Shown one piece after another: positions 48,340 to 61,900 of a DNA stretch of 64,000 bases (position 1 is the stretch's first letter; every line of letters starts with the position of its first letter). Where the stretch lies: assembly GCA_014338405.1 (NCBI GenBank), contig JTDE01000929.1, positions 78,059 through 142,058 on the forward strand, written 5' to 3'. Under the pieces are notes generated by a model that did no database searches, was not told the origin of the DNA, and saw only the letters and a program-made list of their open reading frames with translations. Made by a program: the position numbers and the translations under genes. This stretch comes from Paragonimus skrjabini miyazakii. Taxonomy: Eukaryota; Platyhelminthes; Trematoda; Plagiorchiida; Troglotrematidae.

Positions 48340-48420
48340 AAAGCATAAAAGCGCGGGCGAGAGAGCGCACACAATCAAGTTAACATGCGCGCGTACACAC
48401 ATTCGCACACGTAGAGAAGC
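48340..48420. repeat. GC-rich alternating purine-pyrimidine patch
   Basis: Contains AGCGCGGGCGAGAGAGCGCA and, at 48384-48412, ATGCGCGCGTACACACA then CGCACACG. It is much richer in CpG than its surroundings. Such tracts can adopt Z-form DNA; no gene start is evident beside it. Confidence 0.6.
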
Positions 48421-51400
48421 TCGCCAGCTGATCCATGTGAATGTAGGGGGTGGATGCATAAGCTTTCTTTCCAGTCATCAAGGCTGCACATGTGGTCACG
48501 TGGTTTAGCTGACAAGCGTGATGGCACTTATAGGGACAGCTATATGATAATTGTAACTGATGAGTAGTCCATGATCGATGTACGCATGATATGTATGGTT
48601 ATTACTATACGATCTGTGATACGATCGACTAGTTTCTCTGAAACGAATGGTCTTTAGCACATAGAATGTGCTTCACTAATTCGGGTTAACATGTTCAACC
48701 GATTGCATCAATTCAGACAGACCATAGGAGCATAGTTTAAGCGCCACCTGCCACAGAATCAGATCGCACCGAACAAATCACTCACATAGCATGTGATACA
48801 CGCTATTCCGAGATAACCTCATGCACGTAACTGACAGAATGAGTAAGCGAATTCCCGTTTAATTTCACTATCGACGCCAACCAAGAAGAGGTCTGTTTGA
48901 CGCACGGCTGATCTAGAAATTTTCAATTTCTCAACATTTTGAACATGGTATTTCTTTATATAAAAGACTGTACGAACTTAAGTTATCCGATTAGTTTTCA
49001 AAAATTTGTGATTTAAATGAGTACTCAATGAGGCTGATCTGATAATGCAATTTATATTTCAAACGTTGACCATAGAATTATGACAAAACCTCGATCAGCG
49101 ATATATTTGGATTGCTTTTGATATTTCGCGTTATTATTTCCGCAAAAAGCAGTTGATTTCCACGCTCATCTTGAAAGCCAGTTCACCACACCGCCTGTTT
49201 AGTAAGCATCAGGAGAAAGCAGTTCTGTTGAAATGAAGCTTGATTTGCAGTGCATGTTCATTGTTTTCGGTCAGTATTTCAGTGGGACCAATATTTTTGA
49301 AGTAATCACTGGGTGACAAGTATTAACTGTAAAATTTATCACTTTTCACAAATTTCATGTTACTCATCCCGTTCAATTAGGCTGAAATGGCAAAATTGCT
49401 GAAGCTAACGTTTAAGTTCACAGGCGAAATTAGTGGGATTAAGTATAGTAGAATTCTTTCGGTGGAGTTTTCTCATAAACAGGGCTCTCACAAAAGTTTA
49501 AGTTCAGATTGAAAGCATTTAGCACATTATAAATCTGAGCATATTGTTTAAATCAGAGCTATGAGTTATTTTGCCAAGTTATCCGTTTGTTTTGTTTGAA
49601 CGATCAGAAACTATTGATTTTGGATTCGCGAGTACCAGGTTGTAAATAAGGACGCCGGAACATTAGCATCCCAGACATTTATGAGTAGACAAACCAGTCA
49701 GCATGACAATCTGAGTTCCGTCACTGTACGTAGTTCACATGACCTGTCCATCAAACAATTTCAAAAGCGTGGAATGTTAGCTTACTTCGATCGATCGTTC
49801 GCTGACGTTTAGTCTTTTTTGCACAGAATTTTGCGTAAGGCAGTCAGTGTGTCTGACAAAACGAACTCAGGAGACAGCAAAAACAACAACGACAACAGAA
49901 ACGAGAATGTTTAAGAAATTCAAAGCACATATGTAATGACTGACTTTGTGCTTTAACTTTTCATCAGGCAACTAGTCAGCTGATAGATCGCTTCGAACAA
50001 GAACGGTGGGATATAGTGATTGTTTTACACTTGGATAAAAGTACCTGTAGTGACTCAAAAATCTGCCTAAAGCAACACACAAAATGTGAGTTTCATCCGT
50101 CTTCTCAACTGATAAACTGTTTGTGAAGTATGCTCACAAAAATGCATAACAAAGAAACAGAAGATTTGTTTATGAATAAAAACAACTCTAACGATGAGCT
50201 TGGTGTAAAAATCGAAATTTTCTTGACATTAGCAAACTTATAATTGTTACGAGAATCTTTGTGATCAATCAGAAACAATAACTCTCTATAAATTTGCAAC
50301 ACTCTGTTTAAGATGTGAAAGAAAAGGAAGTTTCTGTACAGATATCATCATGTCGATACATTTTCGAAGATTAGAAACAGCATGAAATGTACCTAATCTT
50401 ATCCTACATATAACATTTGCATTCGTGTAGCACTTTTATGTATAAGTCAAGAAAACCCGATTACAATATGAACAGGGAACATTTTAGAGCGCATTTTATC
50501 ACTCCTGACGACTTAGATCTCTGCAGCGAACTAGTGAACATGTGGTTTCACCGCCTTCCCCAAAGTCGAAGGGAATGCGTGTTGTCGCTTTCACAAATCA
50601 CTAGGTGGCTTATCCACCAAGACTATTACCTCTGTGTCCATTTTGTCGATTTAACTGGGGGTACCACGCGAATGCTGAGAGATGTAAGCCCTAGTAATAC
50701 GTGTCAGCTTTCCTGTTTCCTAAGCATCATCTCTCACACCAACCGCTACCTTCAGACTATACTGGCAGCACAGGTTCGGCATTATGTCGAATAATGTGGC
50801 CGCAAAGATGACGTTGACTAGACGCCAGACAGTCTTACTTAACTTACTCCAAAGAGATTTCAGACGTGATACTCAGCTTTTAATTACTCCTGGATGTCCA
50901 CGTGATATTGTGGCTACTCATTCATGGCTGCAAGGCGATTACGCAGTGCGTGGGTGAACTTTTCATTCGGCGGTTTGTTGTCAGTTTTCTTTCAAGCTGA
51001 GCACTAAACAGGTCTACATAGTTCAGTCGGATTAACTACTTACACTCTGTGATGTTCAATGAGGCTAAAGCTCAGTAGTTACGCGCAGCACGGTTCCACG
51101 TAATGTTGTTGTTGCAACCACACTCTCCACTGAAGAAAAGATGACCTTCATAAGGAATATCCCGCGTTCTACACTGTATTTAGTACTTCAGCTCATACAA
51201 TGAGCTAATCGACCTGTCATGTCAGGATGTGTTGATAAAAGCGCAAGTGCACAGATCATCTAGACCAATATGTCAATTGGATTAATGTACGGCAGAACAC
51301 AGTAATTCAATACCGGAGTATATTCCAAGGACCAGAATTCCTCCATCAACCTGGTATCGATGATCTCGTGGATAATACAAGAAGAAACTTCAGGACAATT

Positions 51401-54400
51401 GATATGCATGTAAGGAGAGGGAGACCGAGTATTGAACCACAAGCCTTTATAAAGTGCAGTGCGGCGGTCTGAATCGAAATGGTCGTATCTCATATCTCGA
51501 AACAATGGGATTGAATATGTAAATTTCCAGGATGAACTGAATTTTTCGTTCACCATTAAAAATAATTACTGCCTCTTAGCTGCTAATTTATCATAAGACG
51601 GTTAACCCAAACACAATGACGATTTGGGCTAATCGATTATTACATTCAAGAACGACTGTTTAAATCTCCATTTTAAATTTTACCCGATGGCAGTCATACC
51701 GAAGTGATTTATTCACAAAACCAAAAACAAGTCGATTGAATCAAGTCATATTTACTGAACAGCCCCAATTTTGCAGTTCTGCTGCACAAATTAGTTCAAG
51801 ACCATGAAAATGAGCAACCAGCTCATACATCACGAACTCAAGTCCAAAGTGCATGTACTTAACGCTTGTTGGGTGGTTGTAATCAATTTGTAAACTAATC
51901 AGATTTATACCTCGTTCTGCGTTCCCCTCACCAAACCTCTAAATTTTATTGGATCGAGTAATACCTAGGGAAGATTGATGTCACACGCTAAGCTGTTCCA
52001 TTCGTGTGCTGTGGAGGTCAGACCTGTTAGATGGTCATCCATTGCAGTATGCCTTTCAAGTGCATCAACGGTTATCGCCAGTCGCTAACATCGGAATAGG
52101 CGAATCACATGGTTAGAATACCTCCCCATTGATCACAACGCTTACAAGCTTTTGTACACTCGTAATATTTTTGTGCTGTATTACTTGCTACTCCATTAGC
52201 AAACTCAAATCATCTATCATGGTTTTGATTTCAACTGGAATTTTTTGCAGAAGCACAAAACCTGGGAGCATACATTCTAAACAATGTTCAATCAGCTACA
52301 GTCCGAGTCATTTTAAGGGAAAACAGAGGGAACTGATACAGTTAGCTGGAAGTACGTCCATGTTTAAGATGGCTCAAATGTTTTTAGAGGAGATCCGTGA
52401 TCCTTTTTGTGAGTCATCCTTTACCAGGCACCATCAGTGGAATGTTAACCGAACTTCTGATAACAATGTATTCATCTTCTCAGCCTTCTCTCATTGCTAA
52501 TATCTGTTAATCCACTGTTGTGAAAATTTATCCCCCGGCATTCTAAAGCCTGTAACCCCAGTTTGTACCAAGAGTTGAACATTCTTGAGCTGTCTAGATT
52601 AGCGCGAAATGGTGAAAGTCACATCCACCGGACCAACCAATTTATGATTACTTCTTTATCAAACTCAGACTAAAAAATCGACACTTTAAGCTAGGAATTG
52701 GGAGAGATACAAAATAATGGTGAAAAACTTGACGTTAAATTCGCAACGTTTTTGTGTCTTTGGATGTACGCGACGACTATTCTGAGCATTCGAGTCAGCT
52801 TGTGAGAGAAGCGGCAGAAAGTGCGTCCAATAGTTAAGGTCTCCAGCCATCTCATCGTGCTCATCGCTGCGCATAGTTGATCTTGAGGCAGCGAATGTCA
52901 CTCTTCTCTTAACCGCACTGTCGTGAGAGTTTGACACACTGATAATTTAGAGGTTCTAACATTTGGCGCTCATATATTGTAATCTAACTGATCGTTCAGG
53001 ACACAGCGGTTGAACAACACCAATGTTCCTCATGTTCTACTGAGGTACACCAGTCTTGTTCGGCTATACATTATTTCCGGTTCAATTCAAGATAATGGGA
53101 CACTAGGTGGCATGAAAATTTCAGTCTTGAATCCCAACTACAAGCCATCTTGAGAAATTTACAAATATTCAAATATTTCTTACGAACAGTAGTTTATTCC
53201 AGTTTTACATGGGATACACCCGTGATTACTAAAATACCATTTAAGATCTCAGCAGGATAATCACGGCATTTTCCGTATGAGGTCAGGGTGTTTGAGTATT
53301 CCACGAATAATTGATAACAGTAGTTTGTATTTGAGCACATAATCATGGAAAATCGGCATTTTGAAATTAAATTTTTTTTTACCCATTTACGTTAATACGC
53401 AATTTAGATCACGCGGTGTTCTTTGTTCGCGAGTCAATTGACCGTCTGCAAGTCGCCAGCTACCAAAACATACTTCAGCCACAGGCTGTCCGAAAAAAAG
53501 GAAATATCTGAACACATCAGTTAGAAAATGTTTGTAAATGTTGTTCTGACCAAAATGCGCCTACATTATCAAATTTTGGTATTTGTAATTCGGAGATTGC
53601 TGACTTTAGACGAATCTGTTCTCTGGCTACAATGTAGAGCTTTCTAACTGGTATATTACAGCGTTACTGGGTGTAGACTGATCGATTTATAGTAACAAAC
53701 TTTCCACCAAATTCAAATGTTCGATCCATTCAAGTGGCGTTGAAAATTTGCTTAAGCCTTTCCACCAGTAAAATTTTCGTAAGTAAGAACTAGTCTGCAG
53801 ATTATTTTTGTCTTTTGTCTCAAACTCATTAGAGTTCATGGATCATCGAGGATGTTGACAATACTTTCTAAAAGTGCCCAGAAAAGTTTGTTCTCATTCT
53901 TTGTTTGTATTGCTTTGTAAATGCGTTAGGTGCAGAAGATGTTCAGCTCGCATATCAGTAACTTTTGTGTTTGCCTGTGTTGTCTCCTGAGTTGGCCGTG
54001 ATCAATTCCTTTACTTCCGAACATATTACAGCTTGTGATAAATTTTCTCACAAAATACTCTCCACTCATTCTTACACACAAACAATACGCACAGCAAACT
54101 TAATCAATATGTTTTTCTCTCATTGAGTCGTCTGGTCTTTAAACTATTATCTGAACTAACGTCTACACACATAGATGGTATTGAATTCATAACCTAGAGC
54201 ATTCTGTTTCTCACTGTTTTTTTCAGGAATTTCGTTTTTTCATCTCACTGGTTGAGTATGCAGATATTAGCTAAACATTTACCTACCAGGTGACCTAAAC
54301 ACATGAACAAGCTAATTTCAAGGTTAGTAACTAGATTTCAAACACCATTTTAGTGTCGATATGCAATATTGACGAATTCTGACAACAGTAAGACTCTATT

Positions 54401-54674
54401 CTGGTGCTTTCTGTTAGGAGGGGTTGGCCGGTGAATCTGCGGAGATGCAAAAGTCTCAATCACCTGTGATTAGTGTTTAAACCATATCAATCAGAGGTTC
54501 TTATTAATCATGGGTAATCTTTGTAATGACCAGAATATCGTTAAAAAATCCACGAACTTTTATTTACGTAATCCATAGCGTCAGGTTTTATTCCAAGTTT
54601 TTATACAAATTTTACCATTCCCACCTAAACAGATATTTACTTTTGGTCTGTTAAATGCAAGCATTTATGTATGA

Positions 54675-54696
54675 ATATATATATATATATATATAT
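54675..54696 (+). repeat. AT dinucleotide microsatellite
   Basis: Eleven perfect AT units. Confidence 0.95.
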
Positions 54697-54994
54697 GTAG
54701 TTGTCAGACTAATCTGGATATGAAAGTGCTCTTGACTCACCGCAATTCGCTGACCATAACAGATATATCCGTGTTAATAAATAAGCAGGTAGAAGCAACG
54801 CAATTTTAATAGACAGCATTATACACACAAATGATTCGTCATCGACCGGTTAAATATGACCAGTTCTACATTCTTATTGGCCAGACCCGCTGATTGCTGA
54901 TTTGTCTGGTTCCATCAATCCAATTTTGCGATTGGATCACAGGCGATTTGATTTTTGCATTTGAGTTTTGGGGATTTCGAGTATATCAAATTGA

Positions 54995-55145
54995 ACACCG
55001 CCCGCATTCTATGAATTCGCACAAACCAGCTCAGACAGTAGGAGCGAAACTCCAGTCTAGTGATTCCGTACGAAGTGGGCCGACCCAACGGCTTGTCTGA
55101 ATGCAATGATTTTGGTAAAGTCTGGGTGGTATTCAATCTGACGTT
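54995..55145 (+). mobile_element. decayed hammerhead SINE 3' part (copy H)
   Basis: GGAGCGAAACTCCAGTCTAG (55040-55059) then TGATTC, GTGGGCCGAC and GGGTGGTATTCAA follow the order of the ribozyme 3' half and tail of copy A. The 3' half of the hammerhead is intact (GAA, stem III ACT/AGT with loop CC, GTC, TAGTG). The CTGACGA side is not recognisable. The tRNA head is not evident, so the copy is truncated or diverged. Confidence 0.55.
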
Positions 55146-56714
55146 TGAGTTTTGTTTGACTGGCCATTTTATTGAAAAGCAAATTTTAATTTTATGAAGA
55201 TTGTACTTCGATCGTCATGCCCTGGATAGTTACTTGCACAAGATCTGTGACTTCCCAAATGACGCTAAGATGAAACAAAGGCGATTTATTCGAGAATAAT
55301 CCGCCGGTAGTTGTTACACTTATCCAAGTGATACTGTAAAATGCACCTAAGGGTCATGACCAATTTTATCGTGTAATCAGACCTTCTAATCGCTAACAAT
55401 CTTAACAGTCTGCCATTTGTACGAAAGTGCAATTTATTTCCTGAATATATTAGTGAAAACTTTTAAATCGCTGAGGTCAGACTAGCTTGACTGAATTGGT
55501 CTCATTTCGCTGTAGAATCGCGGATGCTAAGATACAAAGATAAGTATTATAATCAATAACGAACAACTTCCACAAGCATGTTTACACATCAGTGAACAAT
55601 TAAAAAACGATTAGTCTGTCTTCTATTAAACACTAAACTTTGGATTCAAGAGTAGTTTTCGTGTTGCTATGTAGACGAGATTGAAGATGTCGCAAAAGTA
55701 TGGTTTTAAATAGAAGGATAATTTAATAACTCGTTGAACTGTAGTAAAGCTGGGCTTTGTCCAATGTAGCAAACTCTTAACTAAGCTAGCATTGTCCACC
55801 ACATATACGTGGCATCCCTAATATCAAGAATTTCGGGATAAAAATAGCAGATATTTGTAGCTGCAGGGGTTCTACGTCCGTTCACTCTTGGTTATACATG
55901 CATTCCTAGCATTGGGCACAGCGGGAATCTAAATACCGTTTAGCCTAGTCCTCGTGCTCATTAAAAGATCACTAAAAGACGCCAGTGGCTGACAGTGGTG
56001 TTCACTGAGGCTGGTGCTTTAGTGTGCGACACACCAAATTGCTATTCATCGACATATGTGAAACCAGACGGTACTGGGGAATGGAAACCGGATAGTTAGT
56101 AAATGGAATATGCGATTTGTTTCGCATAACAGTGTAGACAATACCGACATAGAATAATAGCTGAGAAGATTGTGGACCAGACATCTGTGAACAATTAAAC
56201 AACCAGCATGTGCTTCCATCCACGACACATTGACATGATTCATAAACAGACATTTGGACAGTATACATCTAGCTTACTTTCTTAATAACACAATCACAAT
56301 GTGTAACCATATGTTTATAATGATCTCCTGCATACTATACTGCATGCAGACCAGGTACCTCTCTAAGTCATTACATAGCTTCTCCCTAGAAGGGTGCAGT
56401 GACAACAATTCTCCGGTCCTGGTGAATACAACCGTGATCAGCCCTTATTGGCGTGGTCAGGTACAATGTCATATCAACTGATATACGACTATTCCTAGAC
56501 GTAACAGATGGAGACGCACTAAGATCAACAGTTTATTTCACTTTGATGAGAACAGTGGACTTCTATTGTTAATGTTTGTGAACGATCAGACTCCATCAAA
56601 CATTCTGAAGAAAAACATACTTGAAATTTTTTACCAGATTACTGACAAGCGATAAAACAGTTAATTAATATAACCTAAGCATCAACTTCACAGTCACGCA
56701 GATTTGTAGCCAAC
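55146..56714. other. no recognisable gene
   Basis: Short frames open on both strands (56002-56268), with no family match and no RNA gene. Confidence 0.5.
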
Positions 56715-56790
56715 GTTTGTCAATAAAAGCACCACATTTGAGTTTCATTCTCGTCAAAGTTCATCAGCGATGCGTACCTTAATTAATATC
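56715..56790 (-). mobile_element. hammerhead SINE fragment (copy G)
   Basis: The minus strand from 56773 reads GCATCG, CTGATGA, an imperfect stem II (ACTTTGACGAGAAT) and GAAAC, followed by a changed stem III and cleavage site (TCAAATG for TTGAGTC), then GGTGCTT. Spacing and flanks match copy A. Head and tail are not clearly present, so it is a remnant and predicted inactive. Confidence 0.5.
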
Positions 56791-58885
56791 CTGAGAAAAA
56801 CTGTAAGAAAATTTTAATTTAATGGTTCTTCCGAAAGAATGTGACTGATGAGCACACAAAAGCTGTAGTAAAAACTGGGTGGGGCTTTATCTGAATTCAC
56901 CACCAAATCCGCAAAGGCATGTTTTATTTGTTACAAAAAGATACACAATTCCTGTTTGCAAAATTGTCCTGTAGAAATCGTGATTTTCTGCGATCAGCTA
57001 AATACCTTTTCAAATTTCGGCTTTGGAGGCATCAGACAAACAAAGGTCTGAGGTTAACAACCTGTGTGGTTTTAGATTGAAAACCGTTCAATCTGTCAGA
57101 CTTAACGTCAGATGTATCAGAAAATTTGCAACAATCATTTTTAGACATAAATGTTTGATTAGTAGGCTTCGGAAGTATCTGCTGAAAAACATATGGGATC
57201 GATTGACACAACTCTTCACAAACCATTGTTAGCTAAGTTTTAATTTGCTAACGTATTAAAAAGAAATAGAGCACATTATCTCACTTAGAAGCGGCTTTAC
57301 AGTGTGCATTTGCGAATTCAGCTGGAAGTTTGAATGATTTTTCATAGAAATAACGTGTGATTGTTGAAACCAGATGTGCATCAGCACTCATAAGAAATGG
57401 TCGTCTCTCTATGTAAACTTATCTGGACTACATTGGTCTTTCCTTCTAATTCTCGCACACCACATTTCAAAGAACATTAGTCGACTGGAAAGTTAAAAGA
57501 TTTCATTGGTTCTTCTGCTGATCGACATGCTGATGATAGGTGAATTCGTGATGGACGATCTTAAACTTGTAGATGTCTACTTTCTCCACAATGATGACAA
57601 GAGAGCTACGGTTGACAGTAGCTGGTAGCAAAAGCATGCTGATTATCAGTTCGGTAGTGTGTAAACGGGTTTGCTTGTGTGATCAGGCAAAACGTCAGTT
57701 ATGTAAACCTAAATCTGCGAACTACTGCCGTAAAAATATCCACAAGTGGTTAGTTACATTTGTACACCACCGAATAATCGTATGGGCCTTTTCTCAAGTT
57801 GACATTCATTTATCTACTGATAGTAGCTAATTTGTTCTGAATGACAGAAAACAAACATTGTAAAGCTAATCCCTCATCAAACAAAAGTTTTCTACTATTC
57901 GTTTGCAATATCGTCAATCCCAAGTCACAACTGATGTATTGTAAACACCACGGTTCGATTGTATAACCTTTAAACAATGGACTCAAAGGAAATTTTTTCA
58001 AGCTGTATGGTTGCCCTGAGCTCTATTCCTTAGGTCAACTTGGATATCTGTTTGTCCTCACTACTATCCAAACCAACCCACGTGATTTTGTGAGAAATTG
58101 CTATTTATTATGCTCACTTGACGACTATTCTGGTATAGGTTGCGATGATGAATAATCAGAAACATTCTGTTCATCAAGGTATCTTCCAATCCTTTTAAAC
58201 TCGTGAGGTCCACTGTAAACTTCATTAAAAACCGTTAACGGATAACTAATCCGGTTGAGCGATAACAGTTTTGCATGCACAATACACTGAAGTTTCTCCG
58301 GTAATTTTAACAGTGTGACCTTTCGACTAACAAGTTGTAATACACGCGGTCAGTCAATAACAGCATAGCAAGTAGTTTGACAGACAAGTGACTGATGGTT
58401 CAAACGGTAACAACTGAACACGTTGCTCTTCATGCCTAGTTCAATGAGTCAGTGGAATTGATGGATGACAGAATAATCCACGGGCTGAACGAATGATTTA
58501 CATTGTAGCCAAATTACAAGGTTATGGAAGGTTAATGAAACCAAAATAAAAATTAATGCTATTCATCCCCTGAAGATAAAACCGTAGGAAAGTTAATGAG
58601 TAGCTAAATATTTCTTTCATTCGTTTATTAATTAAGTAGGTGGATGGTTTTTGGTGGTCAAATTGTTGTGACCCTAGAAGATGCTTGGTCTGCGAAGTTG
58701 TTTATTGCATGAAATCCCGTACAGGTTATGTGAAAACAATGGTCAACGGGCGTGCAGACTCATTTGCACGACTGACGTGTATTCACACGCATTGGTTAGC
58801 AGTACGTTGTCATTCGCTCTAATGGCATGTTCCCCCATCATGTGTATGCACTATTGAAATAGTCATTTCGGTTCTATCGTCTTCC
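56791..58885. other. no recognisable gene
   Basis: Short frames open on both strands (57023-57232) and one of 85 codons at 57573-57830; none is recognisable. The part from about 58640 to 58885 may belong to the tRNA-like repeat that follows, as its 3' side on the minus strand (GCAATAAAC near 58700). Confidence 0.4.
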
Positions 58886-58997
58886 TGGCGTTGGGACTCG
58901 CCGCTTACTACAACCTATACTACTCACATACGAAGCTACCTATCATACAACACAAGGCACTTCGTGTCTAACCGTGCATGACTGAGCTACCACCACG
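58886..58997 (-). repeat. tRNA-like head of a possible second SINE family
   Basis: The minus strand begins CGTGGTGGTAGCTCAGTCAT, with an A box (TAGCTCAGTC) close to tRNA consensus. About 80 bases later comes GCGGCGAGTCCCAACGCC, resembling a B box and T arm with GAGTCCC intact. The spacing is longer than in an ordinary tRNA gene and no cloverleaf forms by eye, so a tRNA-derived SINE or a tRNA pseudogene is more likely than a working tRNA. It differs in sequence from the hammerhead SINE, and no hammerhead core was found next to it. Confidence 0.42.
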
Positions 58998-61900
58998 CCC
59001 GCATTTTTCCCAGACTAGCCTTTGAGGAAGAAGCGTGTTTCAACCTCAGATAGATGAGAATGTTCCATTGTGGTTTGGATCAGTTGTTGAGCAAACGTTA
59101 AAACCATGGGACAGAAATCTATCTGTCCATACATTTTAATTTCTTGTCATATTGATGGAAAGTTTTTCGAGCAAATTATGTCATACATGCATTACTTCAG
59201 CTCCTAAACTTAGTAGTTCATTCTCTCCCTGCTATATGAAACCATTTGCGGTACTCTCAGTATTTGTGCATTAATTTCTACAAAATCTGGGTCTACCATT
59301 GGACCACGTAACCGTAATTGCTTTTCTTCAACCGTTTTTCAAAGTGCATTATCAATCTCCAGACAACATCACATTGTTTGTGACAAACAATTTACATTGA
59401 AGCGACACTCTATTAAAACGACGCAGTTTGGACTGACACTATTCGAAAAGCGAGAACAACTCTCACCGCAGCCGTTAGTCGGTCCTCGCTAGAACAGCAC
59501 GTCATCTGAACCCCATCTCTCAGGTATCTGTGACTATTCCGTGTAACAGTAACTGTCTAATCTTATCATCTAAATTAACCATTTGGGTGAGACTGGCCAC
59601 CTTTGTCAACCAAATATTAGCGGTTTCGCGGTCATCTTTAACATGTTTAAAAGGAACCAATTAAACCGAGTTGCATCATACTTACAGACACCCTACCGTA
59701 AAAACACGTTGTATTAATTGATCATTGCAATTAATAAACCAAGTACACGTCTACCAAATTTCTGTTCAGACAAGAAATCGGTAGGCTATGATAGCCGACA
59801 CCCAACATAACAGCGTCCCAGCAACCCGCGTTTTACTTGTTTGCATTCTCACTCCGAGTGGTTGTTGTGTCCTTGAGCTTCTTGGCATTGATATCAACTC
59901 AGCTACGGAAAGAAGAACGCGATAAGATACCGACTGACTCAAATATGGGTAACACAAAACAAGTCAACCGACCTTTCAAACCAATCAACGGACTGAACGT
60001 TCGGTACACAGCACTTCAAACCGATGTGACACCGTGGCATAAAGTCACAATTACAACAGGTTCGAGGCAAATGGTTATTATACCACCCAGTGCCTTTTCT
60101 TTCTGGCATAACCTATAATCTACCCTACCATTTGATAGAGTTGGACATTCCGTTAAATCAGCCTTAGGTCTTCAGACTTACAACTAGCACGGTCTCTGTA
60201 AACAACTATTCTTCCGTTCTATACAAACTCACAGGTTGGACCGATTTCTTTTATGCATTTCGTCTGTCGATCTATCCTCTTCTTGTCAACATATTAACTG
60301 GTATAATTGTCGAAGTGATTGTTATCTGCTTGATGGTATCTGAAGTTGTTATTAGCATACATTCAAATCCATCAATCAGCTATTTTGCTCAGTAACATGT
60401 CGATTGCAACTAACTGTGAACGCTGGCAGGGAAGTTCAACTCACGTAGCCTCATTTTACACAATGACAGTGTGAAAATCCTACCCCACATAAACCAAACC
60501 GATTTCCCGCAACAATAAAAACAATGATTGATTACTTCTCTAAATCAAAGAATCACGTGATATGCAACAGAGCATCATAACAGTTTACGTCTTTCAGAAT
60601 AACACTTCAGGCACTTTGACTTTAGTGTGTAATGATCTGTTAACCAATTTTAAAATACAAAAGGATGAAATTAGTGATAATCGTCACACAGTAATGAAAA
60701 TTCAAGACTAAGTCCTCCTCGAAAGTCTTAGAACCAAGAGTTGAAGTGTAGATGTCCCAACCACCTGTATCTTCTAGGTTCATTAGAAAGTCTGGTAAAT
60801 AATTCAACCCACATTGATAATAAAACTCACAAATTAGTAATATGGTGCCCATGCCTTGCAAATTGTTCATTGGTAAAGCGCAAAACCACGGACTCTTACA
60901 TGTTAAACAAAAAGCCGTTATTTGAGCTACTCTTCTGAAAGATATAACCCATCCTCTACTATCAAACATAGTAAACCAAATATTGAGAATAATCTTACAA
61001 TTACACCAGAAAGAGTTCAAATTGAACCAACCGTAGATCACAGTCTTCGGTTTAGTGTACTCAACCTTCATGTAACTGAGTCAACAGAGTTGTCACTGCA
61101 AACTTGTTGAAAACTTTCAGATGATGATTCCGTTTAACGTTTCTATGAAACTGTTAAAAAGTATTCGTCGGGATGCCGACCCAAACTTTCTAAGTTGCTC
61201 CATGTACCTCTTAGTGCTGCTACAGCAGGTCACCTATTAAAGTTACACGATTTAAACTGAATTCACCTAAAGACCAAATTCCGTACTCAAAAACTATACG
61301 CTGAAACACTTACGTACTGATGATGTCATTTCGTTTGGTGATGAAATGTTTGCAATCTAAATAGATATTAACAACTCCTGTAGGATTTTGCCGTCACCGT
61401 CTTACCTGAAGACGGCGGTAAGAGCACGGATATCTACAAGTTGGATGAATTTCGTGGAACGGATGAATCACGCTAACCATAATCTACTGAAGATGCATTT
61501 GTAGTGAGAGTACTCTGTCGTGATGTGACAATTTTGTCTACAAAATGGAGTGACGTTTTAGCGATGCGTTGTGAGTTAAAACTGTTCATTATAGATACAA
61601 CAGAAACCTGGTGTGGCACGTAGTGAACATGAGTATTCGAAAGGCAGTGGTGTAGCTCATTGTACTGACGAACCTCTCGAAACATATGTTTTGAGTGGTC
61701 CGGTCCCCGTAAGTAGCTAAAAATGTCCCCAGAATGCTACTGAAACATTTTGGCTACATTTTTGCTCAAGTGGTTACTGTCCATGGCAAGAACAGCACGG
61801 ATACGTGTTGACCCTACAGCATATCCATCAAAGAATCCGACGGTGGTACATCAGGTGCATGCAGAAGACATGTTGCAGGCAAATTGTCTATTCCAAAGCA

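Larger units (their letters stand above)
46096..54994. other. no recognisable gene; AT-rich with two simple-sequence spots
   Basis: Nearly 9 kb with no recognised exon. The longest frames are 50417-50794 plus (125 codons, with TPDDLDLCSELVNMWFHRL, no family known) and 52129-52500 plus (Ser/Cys-rich, probably chance). 48340-48420 is a GC-rich alternating purine-pyrimidine patch and 54675-54696 is a dinucleotide run. No RNA gene was recognised. Confidence 0.45.

Noticed and set aside
50417..50794. 125-codon plus-strand frame
   Set aside because: Does not start at ATG, no family recognised and no clear splice sites; left as unassigned.
60640..61071. 143-codon minus-strand frame
   Set aside because: Rich in Phe, Ile, Leu and Trp from AT-rich DNA, with plus-strand frames open across the same bases; no motif.
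61665..61683. CTGACGA followed within 7 bases by GAAAC
   Set aside because: The 7 intervening bases (ACCTCTC) cannot form stem II, and the flanks are not complementary.
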